From Pholiota molesta (Eukaryota; Basidiomycota; Agaricomycetes; Agaricales; Strophariaceae), in the NCBI GenBank assembly GCA_014925825.1, contig JACGCK010000085.1:124001-188000 (forward strand): DNA of 64,000 nt. Reading direction: 5' to 3'. The translations under genes and the position numbers were made by a program. The notes beneath the pieces were generated by a model. It was not told where the DNA came from. It did no database searches and saw only the letters and a list, made by a program, of their open reading frames with translations. Below are positions 44,817 through 55,642 of the stretch, one piece after another. Positions within the stretch are counted from its first letter, which is position 1, and every line of letters starts with the position of its first letter.

Positions 44817-47800
44817 TCAGATATTACTGAGTGATGCTCCGGGCAAAAGGCCTTGATGAATAGCTTCATAGAACTTGCACAAAGCGTTTTCGGCCAACAT
44901 ACTGTCAACAGTTATATTTTGCTGTTGGAAGTCTGACATGGATGAAGTCATTTGAGCGATGACTTTGTCAAGGGTGGTTTTGCATTCTTGTATGCTGGCT
45001 TTGGTTCGGCCACTTTTTTTGAGTGGTGTAATCCCCCGGAGATAGACTATACCGTTCATCGATCCGCTGTTGATTGTATGGATACATGTCGCGATGCATT
45101 CAGTGTCGGGTGTTGGGTGAAGTCGGCTACTATAGGTGAGGTCGACTACCAGCTGGAAAGCTCCGATCTGCCCTAGATGTGGATATGGCTTGGGATTGCC
45201 ACGGATAAAGAAATCCAAGGTATCCTTGAAAGTGTGGTCTTCTGATTTGCAATATTCAAGCCAGGACGATTTGTTCAAGGAATCCCAATAGATTTTCGCG
45301 TTTATCGCCCCTCGCTTCGCGTCCGGTGTTCCATATGCCGCCATGTTGCAATAATATTCACGGTCTGGTATCTGAGCGATCAGATCTTCAAATTCATTAA
45401 TATCTTCGAATACGGTCTGCTCGTTTAAAGCGAAAGGAGTTCGGAAGGATACGGCTCGCCATAGTATGGCACTGAATATACCAGGTATCGTCTTGATTCG
45501 ATCCTGGCTGAATGGGCCGTCTGCACCCTTCATTCGTTCGCGAGATGGTGTTTGTTCTCGAAATGGTGAATAACGCTCTGGATGTGCTATTTGCAGCTTC
45601 TGGAGTTCGGTTGGACCCTCAGAACCAATGTTACCATAATAGGCTGCAATGGATTGCCGCCAATATTCACTGAAAAGACGATCTCTGTTGTCTGTAATCG
45701 TTCGCGCCGCTTCGTGAATTGAGTCGTTGAAGGCCACGTCAAGTATATGAGACATGTACTTTATCACTGTGACGGTTTCTGGGGATCCGACTGACGCGTG
45801 CACTCGTAGAGCTACTTCGAAGGGCTCAATGCTGGTACGGGACGGTTTCAGTTTGCGTCGATGGCTTTGTAAGACTTGTTGCTTCGTGCCGTAGCGAAAG
45901 ATGTTCCATGTCGTTTCTAAAACCAGCACCTTTTCACTATATACCTTTGTCAGAGCGTCGATAACCCAAATCCTCCATCTGTCTTCATGGTTTGGGAATT
46001 GGAACCAGACGGACATTATGTCTTGCACAATCGCTATAGTTTCGAGTTGTATGTCTTCTTCGTTCTGACTATATCGCCGTATCCTCGTTATATCCGCTAT
46101 ACGATTGGGTTCAATGTTGTGTATATTGAAGTCGTGTGGTATGAATGTCTGGTGTTCTCGTTGTTGTTGAACCATTTCGTAGACACGGCGGGCGACAGGC
46201 GACATCCATTGGTCGAGCAAGAACCGACTTTCATCTCGCATAACGAGTTTGATTTGGCGCACAAGTTCCTTGTCCATCCAGTCTGATATTTCGAGATGGT
46301 TATACATAATAGCCATTCGACCACAACGAGTTTCGATGTCGAGTCGAGATTGGCAGAGCTCGAGCTTATTGGCCTTTTGTGAAAGTTTCACTAGTTCGTT
46401 GACCCGGTCGTTTTGTAGCAGATCGTTTGCGGGTTCATTTGAAACGGAGTTGGAGGTTTCCATTTCAGATAACGTTTCGCGATGGTTTTCAGTTTTCTCT
46501 TGAGTCGAGGCATGATAGTTACTCAGTATATCATCTTCTAAGGTTGAGTTCTCTTTGACGATCGCTTCAAAATTGAATTGTTTAAGGATGGGAAATTCTA
46601 TGATTCCAATTTGTCTAATTATGCCGCATGAACTCAACGTTAAGGCATACCTTCACCAGCAAAGCTTGCTCTCGTTATTTGGTCGCTGTCAGACACGTTG
46701 ATATCCACATTTACAGAGAAGAACTCGCTGCCATCGGAGTTATCGCCGTCCAACGACGACGAATCACCTCCACTGGGACAACTGGTAGTACGGTGGTTCG
46801 TCGGTGATAGCGATTCATATGCATCATCTAATAGAGAATCATTAGCTGTTTAAGTTCGTGATTCGAACTCGCTAGATACTCACTTGGTATGTCATTCGAA
46901 AGTTCGTTGCTAGCAGCTCTACCCTCGCTGTCATCGGAGCCATCGCCGTCCATCGGTGGTAGCGATTCATATGCATCGTCTAATAGAGATTCATTAGCTG
47001 TTTAGTTTCGTGTTTCGAACTCATTAGATACACACTTGGAATGCCATTTGATGGTTCATTGCTAACAGCTCTACCCTCGCTGTCATCAGAGCCATCGCCG
47101 TCCAACGATGATGAATCATCTCCACTGGAACAACTGGGAGTACAGCGGTTCATCGGTGATAGCGATTCATACGCATCGTCTAATAGAGAATCATTAGCTG
47201 TTTAATTTCGTGTTTCGATATACTAGATACTCACTTGGTATGTCATTCGATGGTTCATTGCTAGCAGATCTATCCTCGTTGTCATCGGGGCTATCACCGG
47301 CCGACGGCGAACTGGAATGACTGGGTGTACGTCTCGGTTGGTGTTTCATAGGTGACAACGATACATACGTATAATCTGATACAGAATTATTAGCTTTTCA
47401 AATTCGCGTTTCGAATTCATTATATACTGACTTGGCCTTTTGTTAGCAGCTCCGTGGTTGCTAATATTGTGACAGTGGACACGTTCTTCGGCCTCTCTTG
47501 GATTGGCCGTCTGACGCGGCGGTGAATCTGTCGCAGGACGTTTCATTGCTCTCGTGATTCGATCGCTATAAGATACGCCTGTTGACGCATATCCGCCGAT
47601 GAATTCGCTGTCATCACAGTTATTGCTAGCTGACGACGACGACGAAGTATATCCAGCAGAATCTCTAAGTGTCGTCATAGGTGGTAGCGAGGCATGTGTG
47701 TGTTCTATCAGGATCGTTAGCATTCCTGGTGCGCGTTTTTTAGTCACTAGATACTGACCTGGAATGCCATACGATGGCTTATTGGTAGGATCTCCCTTAT

Positions 47801-48200
47801 CACTATAATCGATATCATCGGAACTGCCCCTGGACGGAGACCGAGTATTATTTCCGGAGAAAATAGAATGATCCTCTTGATTGGATACTAGCGGCATTAA
47901 TTCGTACGGATCGCCTAATGCAGTGCGATTAGCTATGTTGTTTATCGTTTTTTAAGTCGTTAAATACTGACCGTTAATACCATCCGGTGACGAATTGCCT
48001 TTGGCATCTTCGTAATCGATTAACATCTTCGTTACCGAATTGGCGTCATCATCATCGGAACTGCCTCTATACGACGATGGAGCTGTTTGTCCATAAAGGG
48101 TGTCCAGTCCTTGTGGCGATTGTGCATTGGCTTTAGCTGTTACGTGAGTTTTAGCTCTATATACTTATCTGCATTTAACCCTTGCATACTAACCGATCAT
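44817..48200 (-). CDS. Intact nine-exon gene, 977 aa, with duplicated symmetric exons; unknown function
   Basis: Exons on the minus strand: 48200-48194 (ATGATCG, 7 nt), 48130-47972, 47914-47759, 47704-47432, 47375-47235, 47179-47036, 46979-46884, 46827-46651, 46597-44817. All eight introns are phase 1, and the seven internal exons are multiples of three. Several internal exons are clearly duplicates, each giving (N)DAYESLSP...SDDSEGRA.SNE.SNDIP, so the N-terminal third is a Ser/Asp-rich, probably disordered repeat. The 593-residue C-terminal part is globular: VWFQFPNHEDRWRIWVIDAL, IFSAILWRAVSFRTPFALNE, REYYCNMAAYGTPDAKRGAI NAKIYWDSL, PHLGQIGAFQLVVDLTYSSR. I remember this pattern from uncharacterised agaricomycete proteins but know no function. 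The tiny first exon is the least certain part. Head of a run of three minus-strand genes. Confidence 0.8.
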
Positions 48201-48291
48201 GCGAAATGGCAGCTGCTCCAGTGCTTATTAATTAGGTCATCGTTAGCCCAAGATTTACATGTATAGGATAAGTGTGAACTCGCACCTGTGT

Positions 48292-50610
48292 TCAATTTGC
48301 TGGTTTTTCGCTGGCCTGCCCTTTTATGTATGTAGCCTTGGGAAGATTTTGCGGCTTCTTGACATTTTTCTTTGTCTTCTTGTTCTTCTTCTTCGGTGGT
48401 TCACCAGAATTCGTGTCGTCGCTCTCGGACGATCGTTTTCTGGTTCGTCGTGGAGCTCTGGCTCCTGGGTACAACAACTCGTCGAATAATTCGTCGGCCA
48501 CCATATCTTCCTCGCCTTTGTCGTCCTCTTCATTCACAGCATCCGTACCTCCCGGTCTTTCTTTGAGCACCCTGAGTCTCTTGCTTGCATATGGATCAAG
48601 GCGCTCCCTTTCTCCGTAGGAGAGTGTGATGTCCTTGACTGGTAAAGATTTCTCGTCGATGTCTGGCAACATATTCACTATATCATGTTCTGAGAGTGGA
48701 TCGACTTTCTTGCTGACAACACACTGGGGAACTGATCTTGCCAATCTGTCTTGATGGTCGTTCAGCTCGCGTATGATCTGCTGCCTGATCGGTGTCTGGT
48801 CGACGAGGTCCTCGATGTATTCTCCGGATTGATGTAGAGATCGGCTAGCGTCCTTCTTTCTGAATCCTGGGGCATCAATCCATGGCCCAAGCGTTTTACG
48901 CCCGTCTTGTACTTCAGAGCTGATAGCAGACAGGAATCGGTCAGAGTCGAGCTGCACTCTATAACGACGAGGAAGCTGAGATATAACGAAGTTGGTCATC
49001 AACAGCATTTCCCTTGCAACGAAGTCGACATGGTGCTCCTGACTTGAGATCGAGGCACCCTCGCGCGCATACGTGGCCATAGGATCTTTAGGTTCTCCAA
49101 CTGGGTACAGTCTGAATCTCCTAATTAGAACTTGTTCAATTCGGGAGACGTAAGGTATCACGCACTCTGGGAAGCGCATCTCTGGCGTAATATTGATGGC
49201 ACCCGATTTACCAGCTCCAGACGCAAGCGGAAAAACAGCTTCACCATTTAATGCTAATCGCTGCGGATAATTCACCATGACCATCCTAGTTTCCCAGTTC
49301 TCTCTTCTTTTTCCTGTGGGAGGTAAGGGCGCAGTTCCTCCATGAAAGTGTAGACCTGAGAAATTGAGGGCATGAAATTCTTCAAGATCTGCAAACACCC
49401 TCGCGATAAGCAAAAACATCTGGCCTGGACAGTAGTCTGCAGGAATGTCGGGGGATGAAAAGGTGTTCGTGAAGCATCCTGGATGGTCCAACGGATCGAT
49501 ATGAACACCGCCAGCACGGCCAATGGACTTCATGTCGCCAGCTATGACCCATGTTCAATATAGTTCATACTACGTCTTTGGGTAGATTTCGTACCTTCGT
49601 CGTGATTTTGGGCAGCTGCGATGTTGAGTTGCACAGTGGAACATCCTGGGACGGACGTGCTGCCGCAACGCAGAGTGTTTGTGATACTGGTCCGTTGCTT
49701 CAGCTTTTCCACTAGATCTGAAGGGCCTGCATTGATTGAGGCTGAAGCTGCTTCACTACCCGACTGAAATGACCACTGTTTATTAGTAAATACATCGACA
49801 TGAACAATGTTTTAACTTACGTCAAGTAATCGATATCTGATGCTCAGATTTTCATCCCATACCCTGTCAACGTCTCCTACTTTGCTAGCCCGAGCAGGAG
49901 CCACGATCTTTGGTAGGTTTTGTCTAGATGTTCCGAGTGTTTGCGCTCGATTTTTGCCTCTGGCTCTATGAGATCTCTCAATCTCAACGCCTCCGGAATA
50001 ACCGTGACGTCTATTCCATTTACTTTTCTTGTCCGTCCTTGAGTTTCGATCTCCCAACGCGTCGTTTCGTGCATTCGCGATTTTTACGCGTGTTGAAGGG
50101 TCGGTGCTGCTTTCAAAATCAGTCACCATTACAGGATAGCGAAGTCGTACTCACTTCTTTGTTACCCATAATTTGATAAAATCTTCACTGGGTCGACGGG
50201 CGTCTTGGTTGATTCGAGTACAGGCCGCAAAAAGGTAATCTCCTGGATACATGCGGAGATAACCTTGTTAAAGTCTATGTTATTAAAACTGGATTTGTCG
50301 ACTATTACTGGAACATACCCTGTTTCTCCAACTGCGCCGATGTTTTACCGTGTGGTATCTCGAGCCCTTTCTCATACTCCAGATTCTTCTTCATTGCTGT
50401 TAAGGAAGTTTCCATGAAGAAAACGTATGCTCGTTTTCCGTTTAAAGGAAGTAGTGGGTGGTTGAACGCTTCATATATTATCGGAGCGTCCTTTGGGCGG
50501 CCTGGTAACGGTAGCACGATTTCTCTGTATCCGGTGCTCGATTCAGGAGAGGGCGAATGTGAATCCGACATTGTTGGGTCCAGAGACGGTGAGCTTGAAT
50601 GAGTTGGCAT
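48292..50610 (-). CDS. TET/JBP-like 2-oxoglutarate/Fe(II) dioxygenase, 706 aa
   Basis: Exons on the minus strand: 50610-50319, 50263-50155, 50109-49821, 49775-49595, 49541-48292; introns are 45-55 nt and phases close exactly (2121 nt). The catalytic core is in the last exon: residues 301-312 GGVHIDPLDHPG give the HxD iron ligands (His304, Asp306). About 50 residues on, FSGLHFHGGTAP offers the distal His, and Arg376 in ETRMVMVNYP is a candidate 2-oxoglutarate anchor. The spacing and the PxDYxPGxFxL segment between them match what I know of agaricomycete TET/JBP proteins, which oxidise 5-methylcytosine or thymine in DNA. The C-terminus ends in a strong basic stretch (PPKKKNKKTKKNVKKP), a likely nuclear signal or DNA contact. 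The N-terminal half is Ser- and Arg-rich, not recognised. A non-nucleic-acid hydroxylase remains possible. Confidence 0.65.
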
Positions 50611-50700
50611 CGCTTATAGAACAATCTGGGTGTAAGATGAGGGTGCTGTGACAGCCGTTTTCCTGCAAGAAAATGTTTAGTTTCAGACATGTCTTAATAA

Positions 50701-50760
50701 TATGACGTACTGGCGTCGAAAACGCCGTCGAGACGCCTTTTTCGACGCCAGTACGTCATA
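50701..50760. repeat. 60-bp palindromic element
   Basis: TATGACGTACTGGCGTCG at 50701 is mirrored by CGACGCCAGTACGTCATA ending 50760. Half-sites of 30 bp match 27 of 30. It lies 90 bp upstream of the dioxygenase start. A twin is at 59892-59951. TA at both ends suggests a Tc1/mariner-type miniature element. Confidence 0.8.
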
Positions 50761-51086
50761 ATGTCTGACAATGTCTTCTGATATTGTCGGTAGGTGCTAA
50801 AATCTATATGAAATCTCTTAAGTTATTTAGATGTGCTATAGTGTTGGCGGGTGTATGGTCATACAAAAAAATACCCTACGTTGGCCATTTTGTACACATA
50901 TACCTCGTTTTTAACACAATGTATTGCATATAGTATGTGATGTTCATTCATGCCCTGTGTATATCAGCGTCAAATGTATTGAAGTGAAAGGTAAACGAAA
51001 GAAACGTACCGAAGGTACCTCATAATTGCCCTATTATCCTTGTCTGTTTAGCATTGAATTTTTTGATACATGGATCATCTTATCTA

Positions 51087-51420
51087 TCATGACCATTGAT
51101 ACTTAGTAAAGCCCTGTGCGAGATTACTATAGGGAAGATCCAGTTTTTTTTTCTTTTTAAATAAAAACGACCTAATTTTGTGAATGGCATATTGCTGATC
51201 CTCGATCTTCTTGACTTGGAATATTTGCCCTTTCAACTCACCTACAATGCATATGACAGGACATCGGGGTAACTGCACGATACTCATGCTCGATATTTAA
51301 TATGTGAATTTATTACAAAACCGTACTCGATCATGTGTCTTGTTAATGAATCAGTTGTGCATATTTAAGCCATATGAAATCAAAAAAGACGTACCTAACG
51401 TATATTCGGACATCGTTTGA
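51087..51420 (-). pseudogene. Duplicate of the SPT5-like C-terminal exon
   Basis: Minus strand: a short exon MSEYTL (near 51410) with a GTACGT donor, then after AG near 51287, CPVICIVGELKGQIFQVKKI and YAIHKIRSFLFKK. This aligns with VVPIVGDLRGRQFKVKLIEG and TLHTVGKRLRKW at the end of the adjacent SPT5-like gene. An A-run (Lys repeat) follows. It is too short to act alone and may be a relic of tandem duplication. Confidence 0.45.
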
Positions 51421-51428
51421 TTGCGATA

Positions 51429-54208
51429 TTATGCCCGTTTTCCTGGATATACGCGCGCGAGATCGTTGCGGGATAGAACCGGATCGTGCTCCCATTTACG
51501 TAGTCGTTTGCCGACTGTATGAAGAGTACAGAGATCCCCTTCAATGAGCTTGACCTTGAATTGTCGCCCTCTTAGATCGCCTACAATAGGTACAACCATG
51601 TCATTGAGGTTATCAGGACGAAGCCAAGAAATCGATTCGAGAGAAACAGTGCGGGTCTTCATCTTATCTCTAACGACGATCATGTTGCCTTCAACGCCCC
51701 TAAATTCGAGGATGTTGTTCGGGTGTTCTTGTTCGACTAACAGGAATCGCAGCTCGCTAAATGACGAGTCTTCCAACCACGTAGGTGGGCCAGGTCTGAG
51801 GGAAGACGGGTCCCATTGATAGATTATTTCGCGTTCAGTACTTGGACCAGCCAAAGGTTCCGGCGTACGCGAGGATGGGTCCCATGCTGGTGAAGATGCC
51901 AAGGTCGGACTGGCAGGCATAGGAGTGCGGCAAATGTTTTGCGATGGGATTCCATGAGATATTGGGTAAGAGGTCGATATGGGATACATGTTGAGCATTC
52001 TCTGTGTCCGTCGCGAAAAGTCATTCCTATTTTGTAATATGAATATATATTTATGGCGGGAAATTCAGATGAAGCTCACCAAAGAAGCAATTGCGTTAAA
52101 TGGACTGAAACGCGTTGTCGGTTTTGATTATTGAGTTCGATTTCAGCAGTATTGTCTACGCGAATAACCTTGATAATCCCCTGTTTGCCTTTATATTCGG
52201 AAGGGCCCACAACCATTGCTTCCTTTCCAATATAGATGCGGTTTTCATCCTGTCCACCTACCCATCCAGCGTTGGTGTTGCGGGATCTGAGCGTAAGGGT
52301 ACTAGGGGAGCTGTAAAAACGTGTTTGTGAACGCAAAACTGTAATCTGCATATCATTTGAATATGGTGAATATGGATAAACGGTATAGCTCACCTCTGTT
52401 TCGTTGCGGGTGTTAACAATGGTTACATCTTCGTCGGACGTTTTCACGACCCATCCAGTATTTCCCATATATTCTCCTGAATGAACTTCCACTTCATCCC
52501 CTATAAGTAAATGCATTCGGATTTCGTTTATTGGTAGAAGCGATGTATCATCTTGAGATTCTATGAAGACAGATGCCTCGTCGTTTGTGATGTTAGTAAC
52601 AGTGCCTGTTAGGCCCTGATATATTCCAGAAATTACTTGCACGCGGTCATGAATTCGAATCTGGCGTTGAGCTATTTCCCGCTCAGTTTGCTGGTACGTC
52701 GACTGCGCTAAGAACGCTGATGCTCTAAATGCCTGTAGAACCTCTGATGTTGGTATAGGACGTTCGTGAGGAGGCGTCAGTTGAATGTCTGATATATCAG
52801 TTATGATGAAACCATCTGGGCTGAAATAATAGCCCATATACGTGTAGTGTTCTTGATGCCCTACTTCGGTAGCATTTCCACTATGAGAACATATATCGCT
52901 CCATTTGCATGGCTTAGGATGCGGTCGAGTGGCCTTTTTTTCAGTCGAATGTATCGCTATTCGGGGTATGATAATAGCCACAAGATGTGACCCGCGAAGA
53001 GCGATAAGTGCTGTATCTCCTTCGTATATTTTCCATTTTCCAGAGTCCCGACATATTGTTGCCCACGTCTGCGGGGAATATGTACGGTCGCGCAGTGAAA
53101 CACGCTGCAACATCGTGTCGGAAGGAACCCGTTTCATACCAGATGAATATAAATCTGCGTAAGACTGCGCGAAATTGACAGCTTCCAAATGAGTGTTCAT
53201 CTCCACGTATATGCGGCCTGGCAAGTCCTTGTGACCATAAATGTAGTTTGGCCGGGACGACGTCGAAGAAGAATCGGTGGACTGTTTCCTAATTTTGTCA
53301 CAGAAGGTTTCTTCTTTACCGGGCTAAAGCAAGAGTTCTTCAGGTTGGTTTACAAATTAAATATTTAGCACTCACAGTACATTGTATTTCCCATAGAAAT
53401 TCAGTCGCTCTCACTCGTAATATCACTTCATCGCTGTACCACGTATCGTCCCCTGTTGATGGGTTTGCTTTCTTCTCGTGATATTAGTCAAGTATAATGT
53501 AATTTGAAATCTGCTTATTATCGCATACCTTTCCCCGTCCTTTCGCGCGTTCCAGCAAAGCTTCCCAATCTGTTTCTTCAATAATCCTCGGTTCAGATAA
53601 CGCATGCAAATGTCTTTCATATACTTGCTCGTTCGTAGTTTCTGTGTTTACCAAATCCCTTTCGTTAATCGTAATATCTCGCCTGTATACAGTGTTATTA
53701 CCATTCTCTTCATGGCTCTCGCTTTCTTCTGTGCTTTCGTCTTCCGAACTGTCACCTGGGGCTGCTTCAACATCCAGAAAACGCATAGTAGCCTGTGAAG
53801 TGAAGTTAATACACTATAAATGGGCGCCCACACATCACTAACCTTCCCTTTCCCTTTGCGTTGTCGTTTGGATGGCCGTCGAATGGATGACCGTGCTGGC
53901 TGCCGTTTGTTCGATTGTTGCAAGCTTGATGCGAGTGTGTCGTGCCCTCGATCGTCTTCAGGTTCATTTCCTACTAGATTTTGACCTTAATATAAGTCTC
54001 CGCGTATGCATATGTTATTACCATTGTCATTGTCGGTATTGCCTGTATTGTCCTCACCCACTGCAATACCTAAGAACCCTTTGTACCCTGCCAGTTGAAG
54101 TCAACGTCCGTGCAATATTTGTGTATTTATCTGCCAGTCAAAGCCAACCTTTTCTCTCGTTGAGCGTTGGCGTTTCGTTGGTAGTGGTGATGTTGAATAG
54201 TCGCTCAT
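51429..54208 (-). CDS. SPT5-like NGN/KOW transcription elongation factor paralogue, ~790 aa
   Basis: Minus-strand exons: 54208-54149 (MSDYSTSPLPTKRQRSTREK), a short unsure exon near 54047-54022, 53973-53843 (basic, GKGKGK-rich), 53792-53529 (acidic, SSEDESTEESESHEENGNN, typical SPT5 N-terminus), 53474-53376, 53323-52394, 52345-52080 and 52026-51429. The NGN domain begins LWEIQCTPGKEETFCDKIRK and continues LPGRIYVEMNTHLEAVNFAQ. KOW-type segments follow: GDTALIALRGSHLVAIIIPR, RVQVISGIYQGLTGTVTNI, GDEVEVHSGEYMGNTGWVV, GKEAMVVGPSEYKGKQGIIK. The C-terminus has Pro-rich repeats SSPAWDPSSRTPEP, like the SPT5 C-terminal repeat, and a last KOW-like unit. SPT5 with SPT4 clamps RNA polymerase II; this looks like a lineage-specific paralogue, not the housekeeping copy, as sequence and neighbours are unusual. 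The 48-nt intron 52346-52393 is in frame and stop-free. Confidence 0.8.
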
Positions 54209-54279
54209 ATCTGTTATTAATCTATATACTACGCTGTGTCTAAATGTATCTAAGTGCGTGTTGATAGTGATGGTCGGAA

Positions 54280-54640
54280 AAAAAGCCTGCGTTGACATCC
54301 GACGGCCATAAATGTCACGCGGATTTAGGGCAGGTGTGGTGGATAAATAACTGCAAGCCGAACTGGCAAGCCAGGATCTCCGACCAAAACGAGGCCGGCA
54401 ACGATGCCGGCGAGCATATTACCCCCGTCGTCGCCCAAGAGGAACAAACGCCCTCGGAATTCAGCACCGGTGTCACCTCTGATACTGTGAGCGCCGACCA
54501 TGCACAAGGAATAGGAGTCTGCGATCACCTAACCCAGTCTCTTTGGGGACAACAACCCGGGCACGCCCCATCACGACTTCTTCAACACCATCGACGATGC
54601 GCAGTAGGACAAGAACAGACACTCTAAGAAGATGAGAGGA
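54280..54640. other. GC-rich island, open on both strands
   Basis: Clearly GC-richer than its surroundings. The plus frame ends in a protein-like tail GDNNPGTPHHDFFNTIDDAQ; the minus frame (54325-54528) is also open. It could be a leftover 3' end of a gene or a captured fragment. Not recognised. Confidence 0.25.
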
Positions 54641-55068
54641 TGATCGCATTCAGCAACAAATAAATAATATTGTAGTAAGCTGAGCAATGCTCGAACAGAA
54701 GTTGCAAGAAAAATGGATACTTGGAACAAATGTAACAATAGTTTGAGTGGTTTAGCGTGTGTTTGAACGGAATTAGCAACAACTTTAAGTTAGATGGATG
54801 GTTGTTATTGAAATTACTATAGGTAATTCGGTATGTAATATATCAGAGCTTCTACAGATCGCGCCTGTAGATTATCCACAGGTGTGTCCGGCTGGTAATT
54901 GTACACATTGCATTTTGATAGATCTATAGATGGCCGCTGTATAAAATATATGAATCTGCCTACAGATGATATAACTCAGCTCGTTCAGTAGAATTTATAT
55001 ATAATTTCTTAAGGAATTATCTTATTACAGCTAATAATTTTTACAGCCAGATCTATACAAAGCTGTTA
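54641..55068. other. AT-rich intergenic stretch
   Basis: Nothing supported. Confidence 0.5.
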
Positions 55069-55432
55069 GCGCTGGGGCCTTAGACAAACAAAAGCAAGCA
55101 GTTGGGACATGGCTGCAATTTGCATGGCTTATATAATTCATTTATATCTAATCTAATCGAATATGATGGCGCTGGGGCCTTAGACAAACAAAAGCAAGCA
55201 GTTGGGACATGGCTGCATTTTGCATGGCTTATATAATCCATTCATATCTAATCTAATCGAATATGATGGCGCTGGGGCCTTAGACAAACAAAAGCAAGCA
55301 GTTGGGACATGGCTGCATTTTGCATGGCTTATATAATCCATTCATATCTAATCTAATCGAATATGATGGCGCTGGGGCCTTAGACAAACAAAAGCAAGCA
55401 GTTGGGACATGGCTGCATTTTGCATGGCTTAT
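55069..55432 (+). repeat. 100-bp tandem satellite, 3.6 units
   Basis: Units start with GCGCTGGGGCCTTAGAC at 55069, 55169, 55269 and 55369, an exact 100-bp period with very few differences. The last unit stops at TGCATGGCTTATG. It ends about 50 bp before the promoter-like block of the first JmjC gene. A diverged inverted relative is at 38227. Confidence 0.95.
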
Positions 55433-55481
55433 GTAATGTATATCTGTCTGATCTTATCATGATCATTGCGATAAAATACGA

Positions 55482-55530
55482 CCACACAAGAAAACGGTCC
55501 ACCCTAATGTTTACATGGTATAAAATACTG
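55482..55530 (+). promoter_or_regulatory. Conserved promoter-like block upstream of JmjC gene 1
   Basis: CGACCACACAAGAAAACGGTC, CCACCCTAATGTTTACATGG and TATAAAATACTGGCCAC are shared in order with the block at 60005-60060 upstream of JmjC gene 2. TATAAAAT is a TATA-box candidate about 120 bp before the ATG at 55643. Confidence 0.5.
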
Positions 55531-55642
55531 GCCACAGCTTGCTTGTCATCTTTTTTCCCAATCAACCAAGGCAAACTGTGCCTGATTATCGTTGAGCTCA
55601 TTCCATTAACGTAGATTCTAAGTGAAATATATAAGTGAGAAT

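Noticed and set aside
55069..55432. Regular 100-bp repeats that could suggest a CRISPR-like array
   Set aside because: Units are contiguous with no unique spacers, and the genome is clearly eukaryotic; it is a satellite.
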